Notes: a model not told the origin generated them from the letters alone. A stretch of DNA of 64,000 bases from Gracilimonas halophila (GCF_042684365.1 NZ_JBHULI010000024.1:310001-374000); one strand, 5' to 3'; shown: positions 52,036-60,601, numbered from the stretch's first letter. Numbers and translations: made by a program.

Positions 52036-52953
52036 ATGAAAGCACTGATCGAGAAATACCTGAAATATCTGAGTGTGGAACGTAATGCCTCTAAACACAC
52101 CATTATTTCATACGAGAATGATCTCCGGTCTTTTCTCAATTTCACAGCAAATACTGAGGAAATTGATATTGACAAAGTTGATGTTAATGCCATAACACGG
52201 TTAAGTATCAGGCTATGGCTGGGTGACCTTACAGAACAGGGGCTGGCTAAAACTTCAATTGCCAGAAAAGTTGCTGCTTTGCGATCCTTCTTTAAGTATT
52301 GTTTTAAGCGTGAATATATTACCAAGAACCCGGCTCATTTATTGGTAGTCCCTAAGAAAGAGCAAACCCTTCCAAAAACAGCTACTGTAGAAGATATTGA
52401 GCGAATGATGGAAGACGTAAACATTGAAACCGTTCAGGGATTACAGAACAGAGCTATTTTAGAGCTCTTCTATGGAACGGGGATGCGTTTAAGCGAATTA
52501 ACAGGATTGAATATCACAGATATAGATCTGAAACAGAATCAGGTTATCGTAAATGGAAAAGGCAATAAACAACGTATTATTCCATTAGGAAAAACAGTGT
52601 CGGCTATACTCAAAGAGTTCCTTGAAAAAAGAAGCGAACTTTATGGAGATCGCACAGATTCCGATGCCAAAAAATCTTTATTCATAGCAGCAAGCGGTCA
52701 GCGTATGTACGACAGAGCAGTTCGCTATATGGTAGAAAAGTATTTAAAGAAAACGAGTGAGGTCACTCAAAAGAGTCCGCATGTATTGCGCCATAGCTTT
52801 GCAACGCATATGTTAGACAACGGTGCAGACATTAGGATCATAAAAGAGTTTTTGGGCCATGCAAACCTCGCGGCAACGCAGGTATACACACACACTAGCA
52901 TCGAGAGGCTAAAGAACGTGTATGAGCAAGCCCATCCAAGAGCAAAAACATAA
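52036..52953 (+). CDS. Tyrosine recombinase XerC/XerD
   Basis: 305 aa, the Xer length. An N-terminal SAM-like core-binding domain (1-90) is followed by the catalytic domain with R151 (GTGMRLSEL), K175 (GKGNKQR), H249-x-x-R252 (HVLRHSFATHML), H275 (LGHANL) and nucleophile Y284 (QVYTH). It most likely resolves chromosome dimers at dif. Its stable neighbours hpf and hprK and the lack of flanking att-type repeats argue against a mobile integrase. XerC or XerD cannot be told apart here. Confidence 0.92.
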   Translation: MKALIEKYLKYLSVERNASKHTIISYENDLRSFLNFTANTEEIDIDKVDVNAITRLSIRLWLGDLTEQGLAKTSIARKVAALRSFFKYCFKREYITKNPAHLLVVPKKEQTLPKTATVEDIERMMEDVNIETVQGLQNRAILELFYGTGMRLSELTGLNITDIDLKQNQVIVNGKGNKQRIIPLGKTVSAILKEFLEKRSELYGDRTDSDAKKSLFIAASGQRMYDRAVRYMVEKYLKKTSEVTQKSPHVLRHSFATHMLDNGADIRIIKEFLGHANLAATQVYTHTSIERLKNVYEQAHPRAKT

Positions 52954-52967
52954 ATAACATTACATTT

Positions 52968-52973
52968 AAGGAG
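52968..52973 (+). promoter_or_regulatory. Strong Shine-Dalgarno site of hpf
   Basis: AAGGAG ends eight bases before the hpf ATG. Clear Shine-Dalgarno sites are rare in this window, so this one suggests high or growth-phase-dependent translation. Confidence 0.7.
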
Positions 52974-52981
52974 TTAGAAGT

Positions 52982-53281
52982 ATGAAAACTACATTCACAG
53001 CACGCCATTTTGAAGCAAGCGCAGATCTTCAGCAATACTGCAGAGACAGTGTTGAAAAACTAGAACAGTTTTATGACCGAATTGTAATGTGTGATATTAT
53101 TTTAGAACCCACCCCCTCCGATGAAAACCCACAACAAGCGGAATTGATCGTTAAAGTACCCCGAAAAGTCCTCACCGTAAAAGAATCTGCTAAAACCTAT
53201 GAACAAGCTGTACATAACGCGATTGATACCATAAGCAGGCAATTGAAGAGATATAAAGAAAAAATGCACGCAACCCAATAA
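52982..53281 (+). CDS. hpf: Ribosome hibernation promoting factor, short form
   Basis: 99 aa, the short HPF/YfiA type without the C-terminal dimerisation domain. The N-terminus TFTARHFEASADLQQYCRDSVEKLEQFYDRI and VKVPRKVLTVKESAKTYEQAVHNAIDTI are the family's beta1-alpha1 and alpha2 regions. It binds the 30S decoding site in stationary phase and protects ribosomes. It has a strong ribosome-binding site and lies 9 bases before hprK. Confidence 0.92.
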   Translation: MKTTFTARHFEASADLQQYCRDSVEKLEQFYDRIVMCDIILEPTPSDENPQQAELIVKVPRKVLTVKESAKTYEQAVHNAIDTISRQLKRYKEKMHATQ

Positions 53282-53290
53282 GCACCATAT

Positions 53291-54322
53291 ATGCCATTTA
53301 ACCCACAGGATCCAATCCCGCGTAAAGAAAAAATCTCAGTCGAATACCTGGTTGAGAAATTACGTGAACGCGTACATATCAAAATTGAATCTTGCGCTTC
53401 TGAGGAATGCAGTGCAGATCGATTTATTTATGAAGCTGACCTGCATCGACCGGGATTGGCTCTTGCAGGGTATATTGACCTGTTTACGTATCAGCGTATT
53501 CAGATCATTGGCAATACAGAGACTCAATTTCTGGATCATATGAGTGAAGATAAAAAACGTGAGTCGTTTCGATATATCACTCAATTTGATATTCCAGTTA
53601 TTTTTTTGACGGATGGCAATCAGCTTCCGGAACATTTGCTTGAGATTTCCCGGGAAGCCGGCATTCCAATCTATTCTACCCCGCTTGAAACCACACGCTT
53701 CATGTATATCCTTAGGGATTTCATGGAAGACCAGTTTGCAGTTCAAACCATGGTTCATGGTTCTATGATGGATGTATACGGAATTGGAATTCTGGTTGCA
53801 GGTAAATCAGGAATTGGCAAAAGTGAAGTTGCCCTCGACCTTGTTGAACGTGGCCATCGTTTGGTTGCTGATGATGTTGTCATGCTTACCAAAAAGAACA
53901 ATGTCCTGATGTCTTCTGCTACTGAAATGAGCAAGCACTTTATGGAAATCCGCGGACTTGGCATTGTAGATGTGATGTCCATGTTTGGTATTCGGGCTAT
54001 TCGATATCAAAAAAGGCTGGAAGTAGTGCTGGAACTTACGCTTTGGGATGAAACACGTGAAGTAGAACGAACAGGACTCAATCACGATTCAGTAAATGTA
54101 CTTGGTTTAGATATTCCGCTTATTCACCTCCCAATTACTCCCGGGAAAAATATTACTGTGATAGCCGAAGTAATTGCCATGAATTATTTATTGAAACATT
54201 ATGGCTATGATCCCGCAAAAGCGTTTCAGGAACGAATTAAATCAAGTATCAGTGAAAAAGCCAAAGGAGGCGATATGTCGCCAAAACGAGCTATTGAATA
54301 TTTCGAAGGCGATATAGAATAA
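53291..54322 (+). CDS. hprK: HPr kinase/phosphorylase
   Basis: 343 aa bifunctional serine kinase/phosphorylase of HPr-type proteins. The C-terminal domain has H156 (VHGSMMDVYGIGILV), Walker A AGKSGIGKS at 170-178 and the family signature EIRGLGIVDVMSMFG at 219-233. The N-terminal ~130 residues form the MurF-like domain. HPrK also occurs in bacteria without a sugar phosphotransferase system, where its target is unclear; no PTS gene is in this window. It follows hpf by nine bases, a pairing that suggests control by energy state. Confidence 0.94.
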   Translation: MPFNPQDPIPRKEKISVEYLVEKLRERVHIKIESCASEECSADRFIYEADLHRPGLALAGYIDLFTYQRIQIIGNTETQFLDHMSEDKKRESFRYITQFDIPVIFLTDGNQLPEHLLEISREAGIPIYSTPLETTRFMYILRDFMEDQFAVQTMVHGSMMDVYGIGILVAGKSGIGKSEVALDLVERGHRLVADDVVMLTKKNNVLMSSATEMSKHFMEIRGLGIVDVMSMFGIRAIRYQKRLEVVLELTLWDETREVERTGLNHDSVNVLGLDIPLIHLPITPGKNITVIAEVIAMNYLLKHYGYDPAKAFQERIKSSISEKAKGGDMSPKRAIEYFEGDIE

Positions 54323-54349
54323 TTGTAACATTAGAGTTTACGCTTACTC

Positions 54350-54380
54350 TTTGAATGTGATACTCAGCTTACTATCTTTG
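54350..54380 (+). promoter_or_regulatory. Perfect Bacteroidota-type promoter
   Basis: TTTG (54350-54353), exactly 19 bases, then TATCTTTG (54373-54380) match TTTG-N19-TAnnTTTG with no mismatch. The -7 box lies 25 bases before the ATG of the M23 peptidase gene. Confidence 0.78.
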
Positions 54381-54405
54381 AAAAGTTTTGGAATAAGGAT
54401 AATGT

Positions 54406-55380
54406 ATGTCTCTAAAAAATCATTACTACTACGACGAAGCAAATTGTGAATTTGTACCTATCAAGTACAACCGTGTTGAACAAGTTGTTTACAATTTATC
54501 AATATGGATACTTTCAGGGGTAGTACTTACCGGAATAGGTATAATTTTACTCTCGAATTATGTAGGCACGCCTGCAGAATTAGCTCTCAAAGCTGAAAAT
54601 GAAGCTCTGTTCGAACAGCTTGAAACCACCCGTTCAGCTCTTTTAGATCTTGATAGTCAGATCTCTAACATCGCTGAAAAAGACAATGAGATGTATCGTT
54701 CCGTTTTGGGAATGGAAAAAATTTCTTACGAAGAACGTCAGGCCGGTGTTGGTGGCTCTGATCCTTATGATGAATTTGATGTTTATTCTGAATCTACTTC
54801 TGAACTTCTTAAATGGACTGCATCGAAGGTTGATAATCTCGAACGCCGTATTGGTATACAACAGCTCAGCTTTGAAGAGATCAAGAATCAATACAATATC
54901 AACAAAGAAAAAATGGGCCATATACCGGCAATAAAACCAACTGCCGGGATCTTATTGAGTGGGTTCGGAATGAGAAATCATCCAATATTGAAATACCCCC
55001 GCCCACACAACGGCCTTGATTTCAGAGCTGACGTCGGCGACCCGGTCCTATCCACTGGTAACGGAACCATCAAATATGCCGGACCTCAAAGTACACTTGG
55101 TAAGATCGTGATCGTAGATCATGGATTTGGATTTGAAACACTTTACGCTCACCTTTCGGGTTATGCCAAAGGAATTAGAACCGGAGTGGAGGTTGAACGT
55201 GGACAGCAAATTGCCATGGCCGGCGACTCAGGTCTCTCAGAAGGTCCGCATTTGCATTATGAAGTTCATTTAAAAGGCCGCCCCGTAGATCCATTATATT
55301 ATTTTTTTGCAGACACTTCCCCGGAAGAGTATGCTATGTTCAAAGAGATCTCTGAAACCAATAAGAACTCCCTGGATTGA
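54406..55380 (+). CDS. M23 family (LytM) metallopeptidase, membrane-anchored
   Basis: 324 aa. A short cytoplasmic N-terminus, one membrane helix at about 30-51, a coiled-coil region at about 55-95 and a LytM domain at about 180-295. The zinc/catalytic residues H201-x3-D205 (HNGLDFRAD) and H282-x-H284 (PHLHYEVH) are intact, so it should be an active peptidoglycan endopeptidase in the periplasm. A perfect promoter precedes it and a strong terminator follows: a one-gene unit. Confidence 0.9.
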   Translation: MSLKNHYYYDEANCEFVPIKYNRVEQVVYNLSIWILSGVVLTGIGIILLSNYVGTPAELALKAENEALFEQLETTRSALLDLDSQISNIAEKDNEMYRSVLGMEKISYEERQAGVGGSDPYDEFDVYSESTSELLKWTASKVDNLERRIGIQQLSFEEIKNQYNINKEKMGHIPAIKPTAGILLSGFGMRNHPILKYPRPHNGLDFRADVGDPVLSTGNGTIKYAGPQSTLGKIVIVDHGFGFETLYAHLSGYAKGIRTGVEVERGQQIAMAGDSGLSEGPHLHYEVHLKGRPVDPLYYFFADTSPEEYAMFKEISETNKNSLD

Positions 55381-55396
55381 TCCACTTAGATTTACT

Positions 55397-55439
55397 AAAA
55401 AATCCCCGCAGATATATATTTATGTGCGGGGATTTTTTT
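55397..55439 (+). terminator. Intrinsic terminator of the M23 peptidase gene
   Basis: AAAAAATCCCCGCA (55397-55410) pairs perfectly over 14 bp with TGCGGGGATTTTTT (55425-55438). The loop is 14 nt and T-rich. It begins 17 bases after the stop. Confidence 0.92.
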
Positions 55440-55499
55440 ATGGCATCATAATACTTTTTTCATTTTCTTTGGCTAACTATCTAATCCAACCAAATAAAT

Positions 55500-56870
55500 A
55501 TGAGATCATTTGCTACCATCCTATTCTTGATGACCTTCCTTTTTCAACCTACACAGGCTCAGTCTCAACTTGAAACGGAACATAAAGAAAAAGCAAGGGC
55601 CATTATTGATAAGGCCATGAACAGCGACCTTGCCCTGGAAAGACTCACTTATATGTCTGATACCTTTGGGCCTCGGTTTTCCGGGTCAGAAAACTTAGAA
55701 AAGTCGATAGACTGGATCGTAGAAACGATGAAGGAGGATGGCTTCGATCGTGTTTGGACCCAACCGGTGTCGGTACCAAACTGGAAACGAAATACAGAAT
55801 CAGCAACACTAATTTCACCCAGAGAAAGAAACTTACCAATGCTTGGTCTCGGTGGCAGTGTCGGGACCCCTGAAGGTGGAATTACCGCTGAAGTGATCGT
55901 TGTGAAAAGCTTTGAGGAGCTGGAAAAAGCAGGCGACACGGTGGAAGGCAAGATCGTTTTGTTTAATGCAGAATTCACATCCTATGGGCGAACTGTTCAA
56001 TATCGCTTGAATGGTGCCATCGAAGCTTCGAAGCACGGGGCTGTAGCCAGTATAATCCGATCTGTAACCCCTTATTCTATGCAGACCCCGCACACAGGCG
56101 TAATGTATTACGAGGATGGAGTTAAAAAAATCCCCCATGCTGCCATAACTGTTGAAGATGCTATGCTTATTCAAAGATTGTATGACCGTGGTGATAAAAT
56201 TGAAATTCACCTCGAAATGAACGCCGAAACACTGCCAGATGCAGAATCCCGAAATATTATTGCAGAAATTGAGGGTTCGGAATATCCAGAAGAGATCATC
56301 GTGCTTGGTGGGCATATAGATTCTTGGGATGTAGGCGAAGGAGTGATGGATGACGGAGGTGGGAGTATCGCTTCCTGGGAAGCTGCAAGGTTAATGATCG
56401 AATTGGGAATCAAACCTAAAAGAACCATTAGAGTAGTACTTTGGACAAGTGAAGAGGTCGGTATCCAGGGCGGCAACGAATATCATCGATGGGTTAAGGA
56501 AGAAGAGCAATCACTTGATGACCATGTATTAGCAATGGAGTCAGATGCAGGTGTTTTCGATCCTTATGGGTTTGGTTTTACGGGAAGTGATGAAGCATTT
56601 GAAATACTTTCCGAGATCGGAAACTTACTTAAACCTATTGAATCCGGCGAGGTAACCCGTGGTGGAGGTGGCGCTGATATTGGTCCGCTTATGCGTGACG
56701 GTGTTCCCGGAATGGGCCTTGTAGTAGATGGAAGCCGGTATTTTTGGTACCATCACACTGATGCTGATACTATGGACAAACTTGATGAGGAAGACTTCAA
56801 CGAATGTGTGGCTACAATGGCTGTTTTTGCTTATGCCGTTGCAGATATTGATACGCGCTTACCCCGGTAG
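55500..56870 (+). CDS. Secreted M28 family metallopeptidase (carboxypeptidase Q-like)
   Basis: 456 aa. Signal peptide MRSFATILFLMTFLFQPTQA. A PA-type inserted domain (about 115-245) sits inside the M28 catalytic fold. Zinc ligands and catalytic residues: H272 (GGHIDSWD), D284, E318/E319 (TSEEVGIQGG), D349 (MESDAG) and H419 (YHHTDAD). The pattern matches plasma glutamate carboxypeptidase (CPQ). It probably degrades peptides in the periplasm or outside the cell. Confidence 0.9.
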   Translation: MRSFATILFLMTFLFQPTQAQSQLETEHKEKARAIIDKAMNSDLALERLTYMSDTFGPRFSGSENLEKSIDWIVETMKEDGFDRVWTQPVSVPNWKRNTESATLISPRERNLPMLGLGGSVGTPEGGITAEVIVVKSFEELEKAGDTVEGKIVLFNAEFTSYGRTVQYRLNGAIEASKHGAVASIIRSVTPYSMQTPHTGVMYYEDGVKKIPHAAITVEDAMLIQRLYDRGDKIEIHLEMNAETLPDAESRNIIAEIEGSEYPEEIIVLGGHIDSWDVGEGVMDDGGGSIASWEAARLMIELGIKPKRTIRVVLWTSEEVGIQGGNEYHRWVKEEEQSLDDHVLAMESDAGVFDPYGFGFTGSDEAFEILSEIGNLLKPIESGEVTRGGGGADIGPLMRDGVPGMGLVVDGSRYFWYHHTDADTMDKLDEEDFNECVATMAVFAYAVADIDTRLPR

Positions 56871-56895
56871 GTACATCTTTGAATGAGATCAGAAG

Positions 56896-56928
56896 CCCTT
56901 ATTCAAGTTTATTGGATAAGGGTATTTT
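56896..56928 (+). terminator. Intrinsic terminator of the M28 peptidase gene
   Basis: CCCTTATTCAA (56896-56906) pairs with TTGGATAAGGG (56912-56922), one G-T wobble, followed by TATTTTTATT. It touches the stop codon of the converging trmH-like gene at 56928. Confidence 0.8.
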
Positions 56929-57605
56929 TATTGGTTGAGAAAGGCCTTTTCCAGCTGTTCTCCTGCTTTGATAGACTTTTTCAGCCACTCTAACTTCAGA
57001 TCATCCAGCTCCTCCTCTGAAAGCTTCCACAAGATATCTGATTCTTTTAATCTACGAGTAATATTGTATAAACAAACAGCAGCACTCACAGAGATATTAA
57101 AACTTTCGCTAAATCCTGCCATCGGAATTTTCACAAACCCATCGGCAAGTTCTTTTGCCCTGTTGCTGATACCATCAATTTCAGATCCGAATACCAAAGC
57201 CGTTTTGTCTGTTATAGACAGATCATTCAAGTTGGTATCGTCTTCATGTGGCGTTGTAGCAATAAGTTTATAACCTTGCTTCTTGAGTCTTTTGAAACAG
57301 GCTTCTGTGTTATCGATACCTTCTTTTTTGTAGCGATGAAGAGTGAGCCACTGGTCTGCTCCAATGGTAACCTGACTTGAGGCATCAAACTCGTTTTTAT
57401 TTTCGATGATATGTACATCTTGAATACCAAAGCCATCACAGCTGCGTAATACCGCACTTGCATTATGCGATTGATAAATATCTTCCACAACTACCGTTAT
57501 ATGTCTGGTTCGCTGTTCAGCCACCTCTGTGATCTTCTCCCAACGAGATTCAGTGGCAAATTCACGAAGATAGTTTACTAATTCCGCCTGTTTTAACCTG
57601 TCCAT
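56928..57605 (-). CDS. SpoU/TrmH-family RNA 2'-O-ribose methyltransferase
   Basis: 225 aa from the ATG at 57603-57605. Longer frames (ATG at 57617, TTG at 57632) are less likely: the TTG lies inside the terminator of the upstream gene. The SPOUT motifs are complete: VVEDIYQSHNASAVLRSCDGFG (motif 1), ALVFGSEIDGIS (motif 2) and KIPMAGFSESFNISVSAAVCLYN (motif 3). The likely target is tRNA Gm18 (TrmH), but 23S rRNA enzymes of the family look alike. Confidence 0.86.
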   Translation of the reverse strand: MDRLKQAELVNYLREFATESRWEKITEVAEQRTRHITVVVEDIYQSHNASAVLRSCDGFGIQDVHIIENKNEFDASSQVTIGADQWLTLHRYKKEGIDNTEACFKRLKKQGYKLIATTPHEDDTNLNDLSITDKTALVFGSEIDGISNRAKELADGFVKIPMAGFSESFNISVSAAVCLYNITRRLKESDILWKLSEEELDDLKLEWLKKSIKAGEQLEKAFLNQ

Positions 57606-57615
57606 ATGCTTACAC

Positions 57616-57652
57616 ATAAAAAAGTCCTGCAAATGGATTATTTGCAGGACTT
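57616..57652 (-). terminator. Intrinsic terminator of the response regulator gene
   Basis: On the minus strand AAGTCCTGCAAAT (57640-57652) pairs perfectly with ATTTGCAGGACTT (57622-57634) over 13 bp with a 5-nt loop and runs into TTTTTTATG. The end of the T-run overlaps the possible upstream start codon of the next gene (trmH-like). Confidence 0.9.
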
Positions 57653-57673
57653 AAAATTGAATCTCCATCAATA

Positions 57674-58345
57674 CTATTCACACCGAAAAGCGAATCCTTT
57701 TTTACGAATGGTCTCTATATAATCTACATCGGTGTGTTCTCGGATCTTTTTTCTCAAATAACTGATATATACATTTATATAATTTGTTTGAGTGTCAAAA
57801 TGGATATCCCAAACTTTTTCAGCAAGTTCTTCCTGAGTGATGACCCGGTTACGGTTCTTCATAAAATAAACCAGAAGATTGAACTCATTATTCGTAAGCT
57901 GAACTTTCTCATTATTTATGGAAAACTCGCGCTTAAGGAGATTTACTTTTAGTTCCTTACATGTAAGCTGCTGCTCTCCTCCGGATTCTGTCCTGCGTTT
58001 AATAGCCGTCATTCGTGCGATCAATTCTTCGGTATTAAACGGCTTGGTCAGGTAATCGTCTGCTCCAACTTTAAGCATTTTGACTTTTACATCTGTTTCT
58101 TGCTCTCCCGAAAGTATAAGCACCGGAGTTTCAATATTCTTAGCTCTTATATTTTTACATACTTCGCATCCATCTCCATCCGGTAACCCTAAATCCAGGA
58201 TGATCATGTCGTACTCATTCTCAATAGCATTAGATTCACCATCTGTCGCATTATCTGCTGTAGATACTAAATTACCATTATGCTCAAGCACTGCCTTGAC
58301 TAAAGTACGAACTGATGGGTCGTCTTCAATAACAAGTATATTCAT
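57674..58345 (-). CDS. OmpR/PhoB-family response regulator
   Basis: 223 aa. The receiver domain has the phospho-acceptor D51 (IILDLGLPDGDG), acidic pair D8/D9 and the KPF motif (LTKPFNTEEL). A winged-helix DNA-binding domain follows at about 125-222, with the recognition-helix region DTQTNYINVYISYLRKKI. No histidine kinase is adjacent, so the partner is elsewhere. It sits between two terminators or promoters: the hydrolase gene upstream and the trmH-like gene downstream. Its targets are unknown. Confidence 0.92.
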   Translation of the reverse strand: MNILVIEDDPSVRTLVKAVLEHNGNLVSTADNATDGESNAIENEYDMIILDLGLPDGDGCEVCKNIRAKNIETPVLILSGEQETDVKVKMLKVGADDYLTKPFNTEELIARMTAIKRRTESGGEQQLTCKELKVNLLKREFSINNEKVQLTNNEFNLLVYFMKNRNRVITQEELAEKVWDIHFDTQTNYINVYISYLRKKIREHTDVDYIETIRKKGFAFRCE

Positions 58346-58446
58346 TTCCTTCCTACTAATAAGTTTTTAACAATGTAAAGGGGGCCTACTGATTTTTGAA
58401 CTGCTTTATTATAGTCGAATTAAAATAACTTAACAAACATTAGAAA

Positions 58447-58478
58447 CAAAAGTATAACAAAAAATATCAGCATTCAAA
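58447..58478 (-). promoter_or_regulatory. Candidate promoter of the response regulator gene
   Basis: On the minus strand TTTG (58475-58478) at the end of the hydrolase gene, a 20-base spacer and TACTTTTG (58447-58454) match TTTG/TAnnTTTG. The leader to the ATG at 58345 is about 95 bases. Confidence 0.5.
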
Positions 58479-59165
58479 GTATCCTGACCTTATTAACCAC
58501 TTTTGAGTTTCGTCAAAGAAAACAGGGTTCAGTTGGTGCCCGGCTTTCACTGCCTTAAAAGTCGCATTAAACCCTTTTTTATTCAATAGTTCTATACATT
58601 TTTCTTGTGGTTCAGGGTAAACACTTTCATCATTTTCTCCATGTAAGGCAAGTATATTTATATGCTTGGACAATTCTAAGTTACCCTCAAATGCCTCTGT
58701 TTTAATTCTTGAGCCTACCATGACAAGATCATTAACCTTTTTATAGCGCGACAAGGAATAATAGCCGCCCAAATATCCTCCCATTGAGTAACCGAATACG
58801 CAAAACCTATTACTTTGGATCTCACCGGGCAGTGATTCTATGATCTCATCAATAAGAACAGACGCTTTTTCCATTGACTTTATAAACTGGTCCTGATTTC
58901 CATCGTACAGATACCAGGCTCTCCCCCATTTTGCTACTTCAGTATTCCGGGAAGTGTTGTAGATAGGATATGGTGCCTGAATAAATAAGTGGTAAGCGCG
59001 AATGTTTAAAAGTGAAGCAGCTTTCTTTTGAAAGTATTCAATATTCTGATTGTAGCCATGAAGATACACGATCGTCGGCTTCTCACCTTTCTTGCCGGTC
59101 TCGATCAGTTCATAAGGAACTTCAACCTTGAAGTACGTACTGCCTGAAGTAAGAACATCTTTCAT
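58467..59165 (-). CDS. Alpha/beta hydrolase (carboxylesterase/phospholipase type)
   Basis: 232 aa. The oxyanion segment VYLHGYNQNIEYF, nucleophile elbow G125-Y-S127-M-G, D179 (GENDESVYP) and H210 (KAGHQLNP) make a complete catalytic triad. Overall it resembles the bacterial acylesterase/phospholipase group (COG0400). No signal peptide, so it is probably cytoplasmic. Substrate unknown. It is upstream of the response regulator on the same strand with a 121-base gap that contains a candidate promoter. Confidence 0.82.
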   Translation of the reverse strand: MKDVLTSGSTYFKVEVPYELIETGKKGEKPTIVYLHGYNQNIEYFQKKAASLLNIRAYHLFIQAPYPIYNTSRNTEVAKWGRAWYLYDGNQDQFIKSMEKASVLIDEIIESLPGEIQSNRFCVFGYSMGGYLGGYYSLSRYKKVNDLVMVGSRIKTEAFEGNLELSKHINILALHGENDESVYPEPQEKCIELLNKKGFNATFKAVKAGHQLNPVFFDETQKWLIRSGYFEC

Positions 59166-59326
59166 ATAAAAAGCTCGTCTGGAATATTAAATGGAATCTT
59201 AAACACTCAAAAAGTATCTGATTAGTTTGGAAAAGATAAGTAATCGCGTTTTGAGTGACAGAAGTTTTTCACAGTAGTTTAATACAGAATTAAACATTTG
59301 CTAACATAGGTTGATAATATTCTGGT

Positions 59327-59910
59327 ATGAAAAATTTATACAGATATTCCCTTTCAGCCATCATTTTGCTAAGTCTTGCAAATCCTTATGTGTTCGCTCA
59401 GGATCAAAAAAGCGAAGTAGAAACTTCAATCGGAGAAACCGAAATGCCTGTCCCGGCATTGAACATTCTAAAACAATTTTGGAATGAAAAAAAAAAGCAG
59501 ATTTTTACCGCGAATTTGATGGCAACTCAGTGAGTTATGAAGCTAAGTTCATCTACGAAAGCTACTTACTAAGTATCGAGTTCAATGAAGAAGGCTTGAT
59601 TCAAGATATTGAGCAACTCATTGAATTTGATCAAATTCCTGAAAACACAGGTAATGCCATCAATTCTTATTTCAATGATCAGTACACCAAATTCAAAATA
59701 ACCCGTATTCAACGCCAATATTCAGGCGGTGATGAGCTTACAAAAAGTTTTCTTGATGGAGACTTTGAAAAACTCACCATCCGTTATGAATTGGAGGTTG
59801 AAGCACAAAACAAAAAAGAACTGGGGGCTTTTGAATTTTTGTTTAACAAAAATGGACAATTTCTCCAGAAACGTAAGATCGTGAGACGTTCGCTGGATAA
59901 CATCTGGTAA
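59327..59910 (+). pseudogene. Secreted PepSY-like protein gene split by a frameshift at an A10 run
   Basis: The first frame gives a signal peptide (cleavage near YVFAQ) and 68 aa ending at a TGA at 59531-59533. The second frame begins in the same region and runs to 59910 with no gap. If the ribosome or polymerase slips by one base on the A10 run (59487-59496), the joined protein continues ...FWNEKKKADFYREFDGNSV... with perfect domain-like continuity, about 194 aa. So it is one gene. The joined sequence looks like a small periplasmic PepSY/BLIP-like protein. It may be a true pseudogene, a sequencing error, or a gene that uses slippage or phase variation. The DUF2490 gene follows by three bases. 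Confidence 0.72.
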
Positions 59911-59913
59911 TAT

Positions 59914-60597
59914 ATGAAGTTTTTAAAAATTGGATTGCTGTTTTCGGTAACCGGAATTTTCAGCTCTACAGCACTAGCCCAGGAGGCCGATCTTATCTGG
60001 AGTCACGACCTCTCCTATTCCTGGAAACAATCGGACAGACTTGGATTCACAGCAAAAGTCTCGATGTTTAATTCCCTTAGAGATCTCGATAACAGATCAG
60101 CTGTTCGATATATAGAACCCAAACTTACCTTTTCATACAGCACTACTCCAAGTATTAAAATAGGTGGAGGTTATTATTACAGAAATGTTACTCCTTTCTT
60201 GCCCGGAAATCAGTATGAGCACCGATTTTTAGAGCAGATAGGTTTTGTTTCATATATCGGAGATAAGCGTATTGCCCATCGGTTACGTGCTGAACAACGG
60301 GTACGGTCTAGTTCATACCAAAATAGAATTCGATATCGGCTTAGCTATGACTTCCCTCTTGAAGGACAAAAACTTGACGCCGGGGAGAAGTATTTCATCA
60401 TTAAAAATGAAATGATGAGCGCCTTCAATAAAGATGAAGCCGATGCTGAAAATCGGGCTGACATCGGGTTGGGTTGGTACTTCAATGATAAGCAGAAATT
60501 TGAGCTTGGCCTACAATACCGAACACAAGATATTTTCAGCGATGGTGGTATCAACCATTTGTTCCTGATCCGAACTTCCTACTACATAAACAGGTAA
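59914..60597 (+). CDS. DUF2490 family outer-membrane protein
   Basis: 227 aa. Signal peptide MKFLKIGLLFSVTGIFSSTALAQ. The rest is a small beta-barrel with alternating strands: VRYIEPKLTFSYSTTPSIKIGGGYYYRN, then RLRAEQRVRSSSYQNRIRYRLSY and FELGLQYRTQDIF, ending in SYYINR. The RAEQR segment is the hallmark of DUF2490. Its function is not known. It lies three bases after the frameshifted gene and is probably cotranscribed with it. Confidence 0.8.
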   Translation: MKFLKIGLLFSVTGIFSSTALAQEADLIWSHDLSYSWKQSDRLGFTAKVSMFNSLRDLDNRSAVRYIEPKLTFSYSTTPSIKIGGGYYYRNVTPFLPGNQYEHRFLEQIGFVSYIGDKRIAHRLRAEQRVRSSSYQNRIRYRLSYDFPLEGQKLDAGEKYFIIKNEMMSAFNKDEADAENRADIGLGWYFNDKQKFELGLQYRTQDIFSDGGINHLFLIRTSYYINR

Positions 60598-60601
60598 ACC
60601 C

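Noticed and set aside
52036..52953. Tyrosine recombinase as a sign of a mobile element
   Set aside because: Length and motifs are those of Xer; no direct repeats, tRNA end or cargo genes flank it, and neighbours are housekeeping genes.
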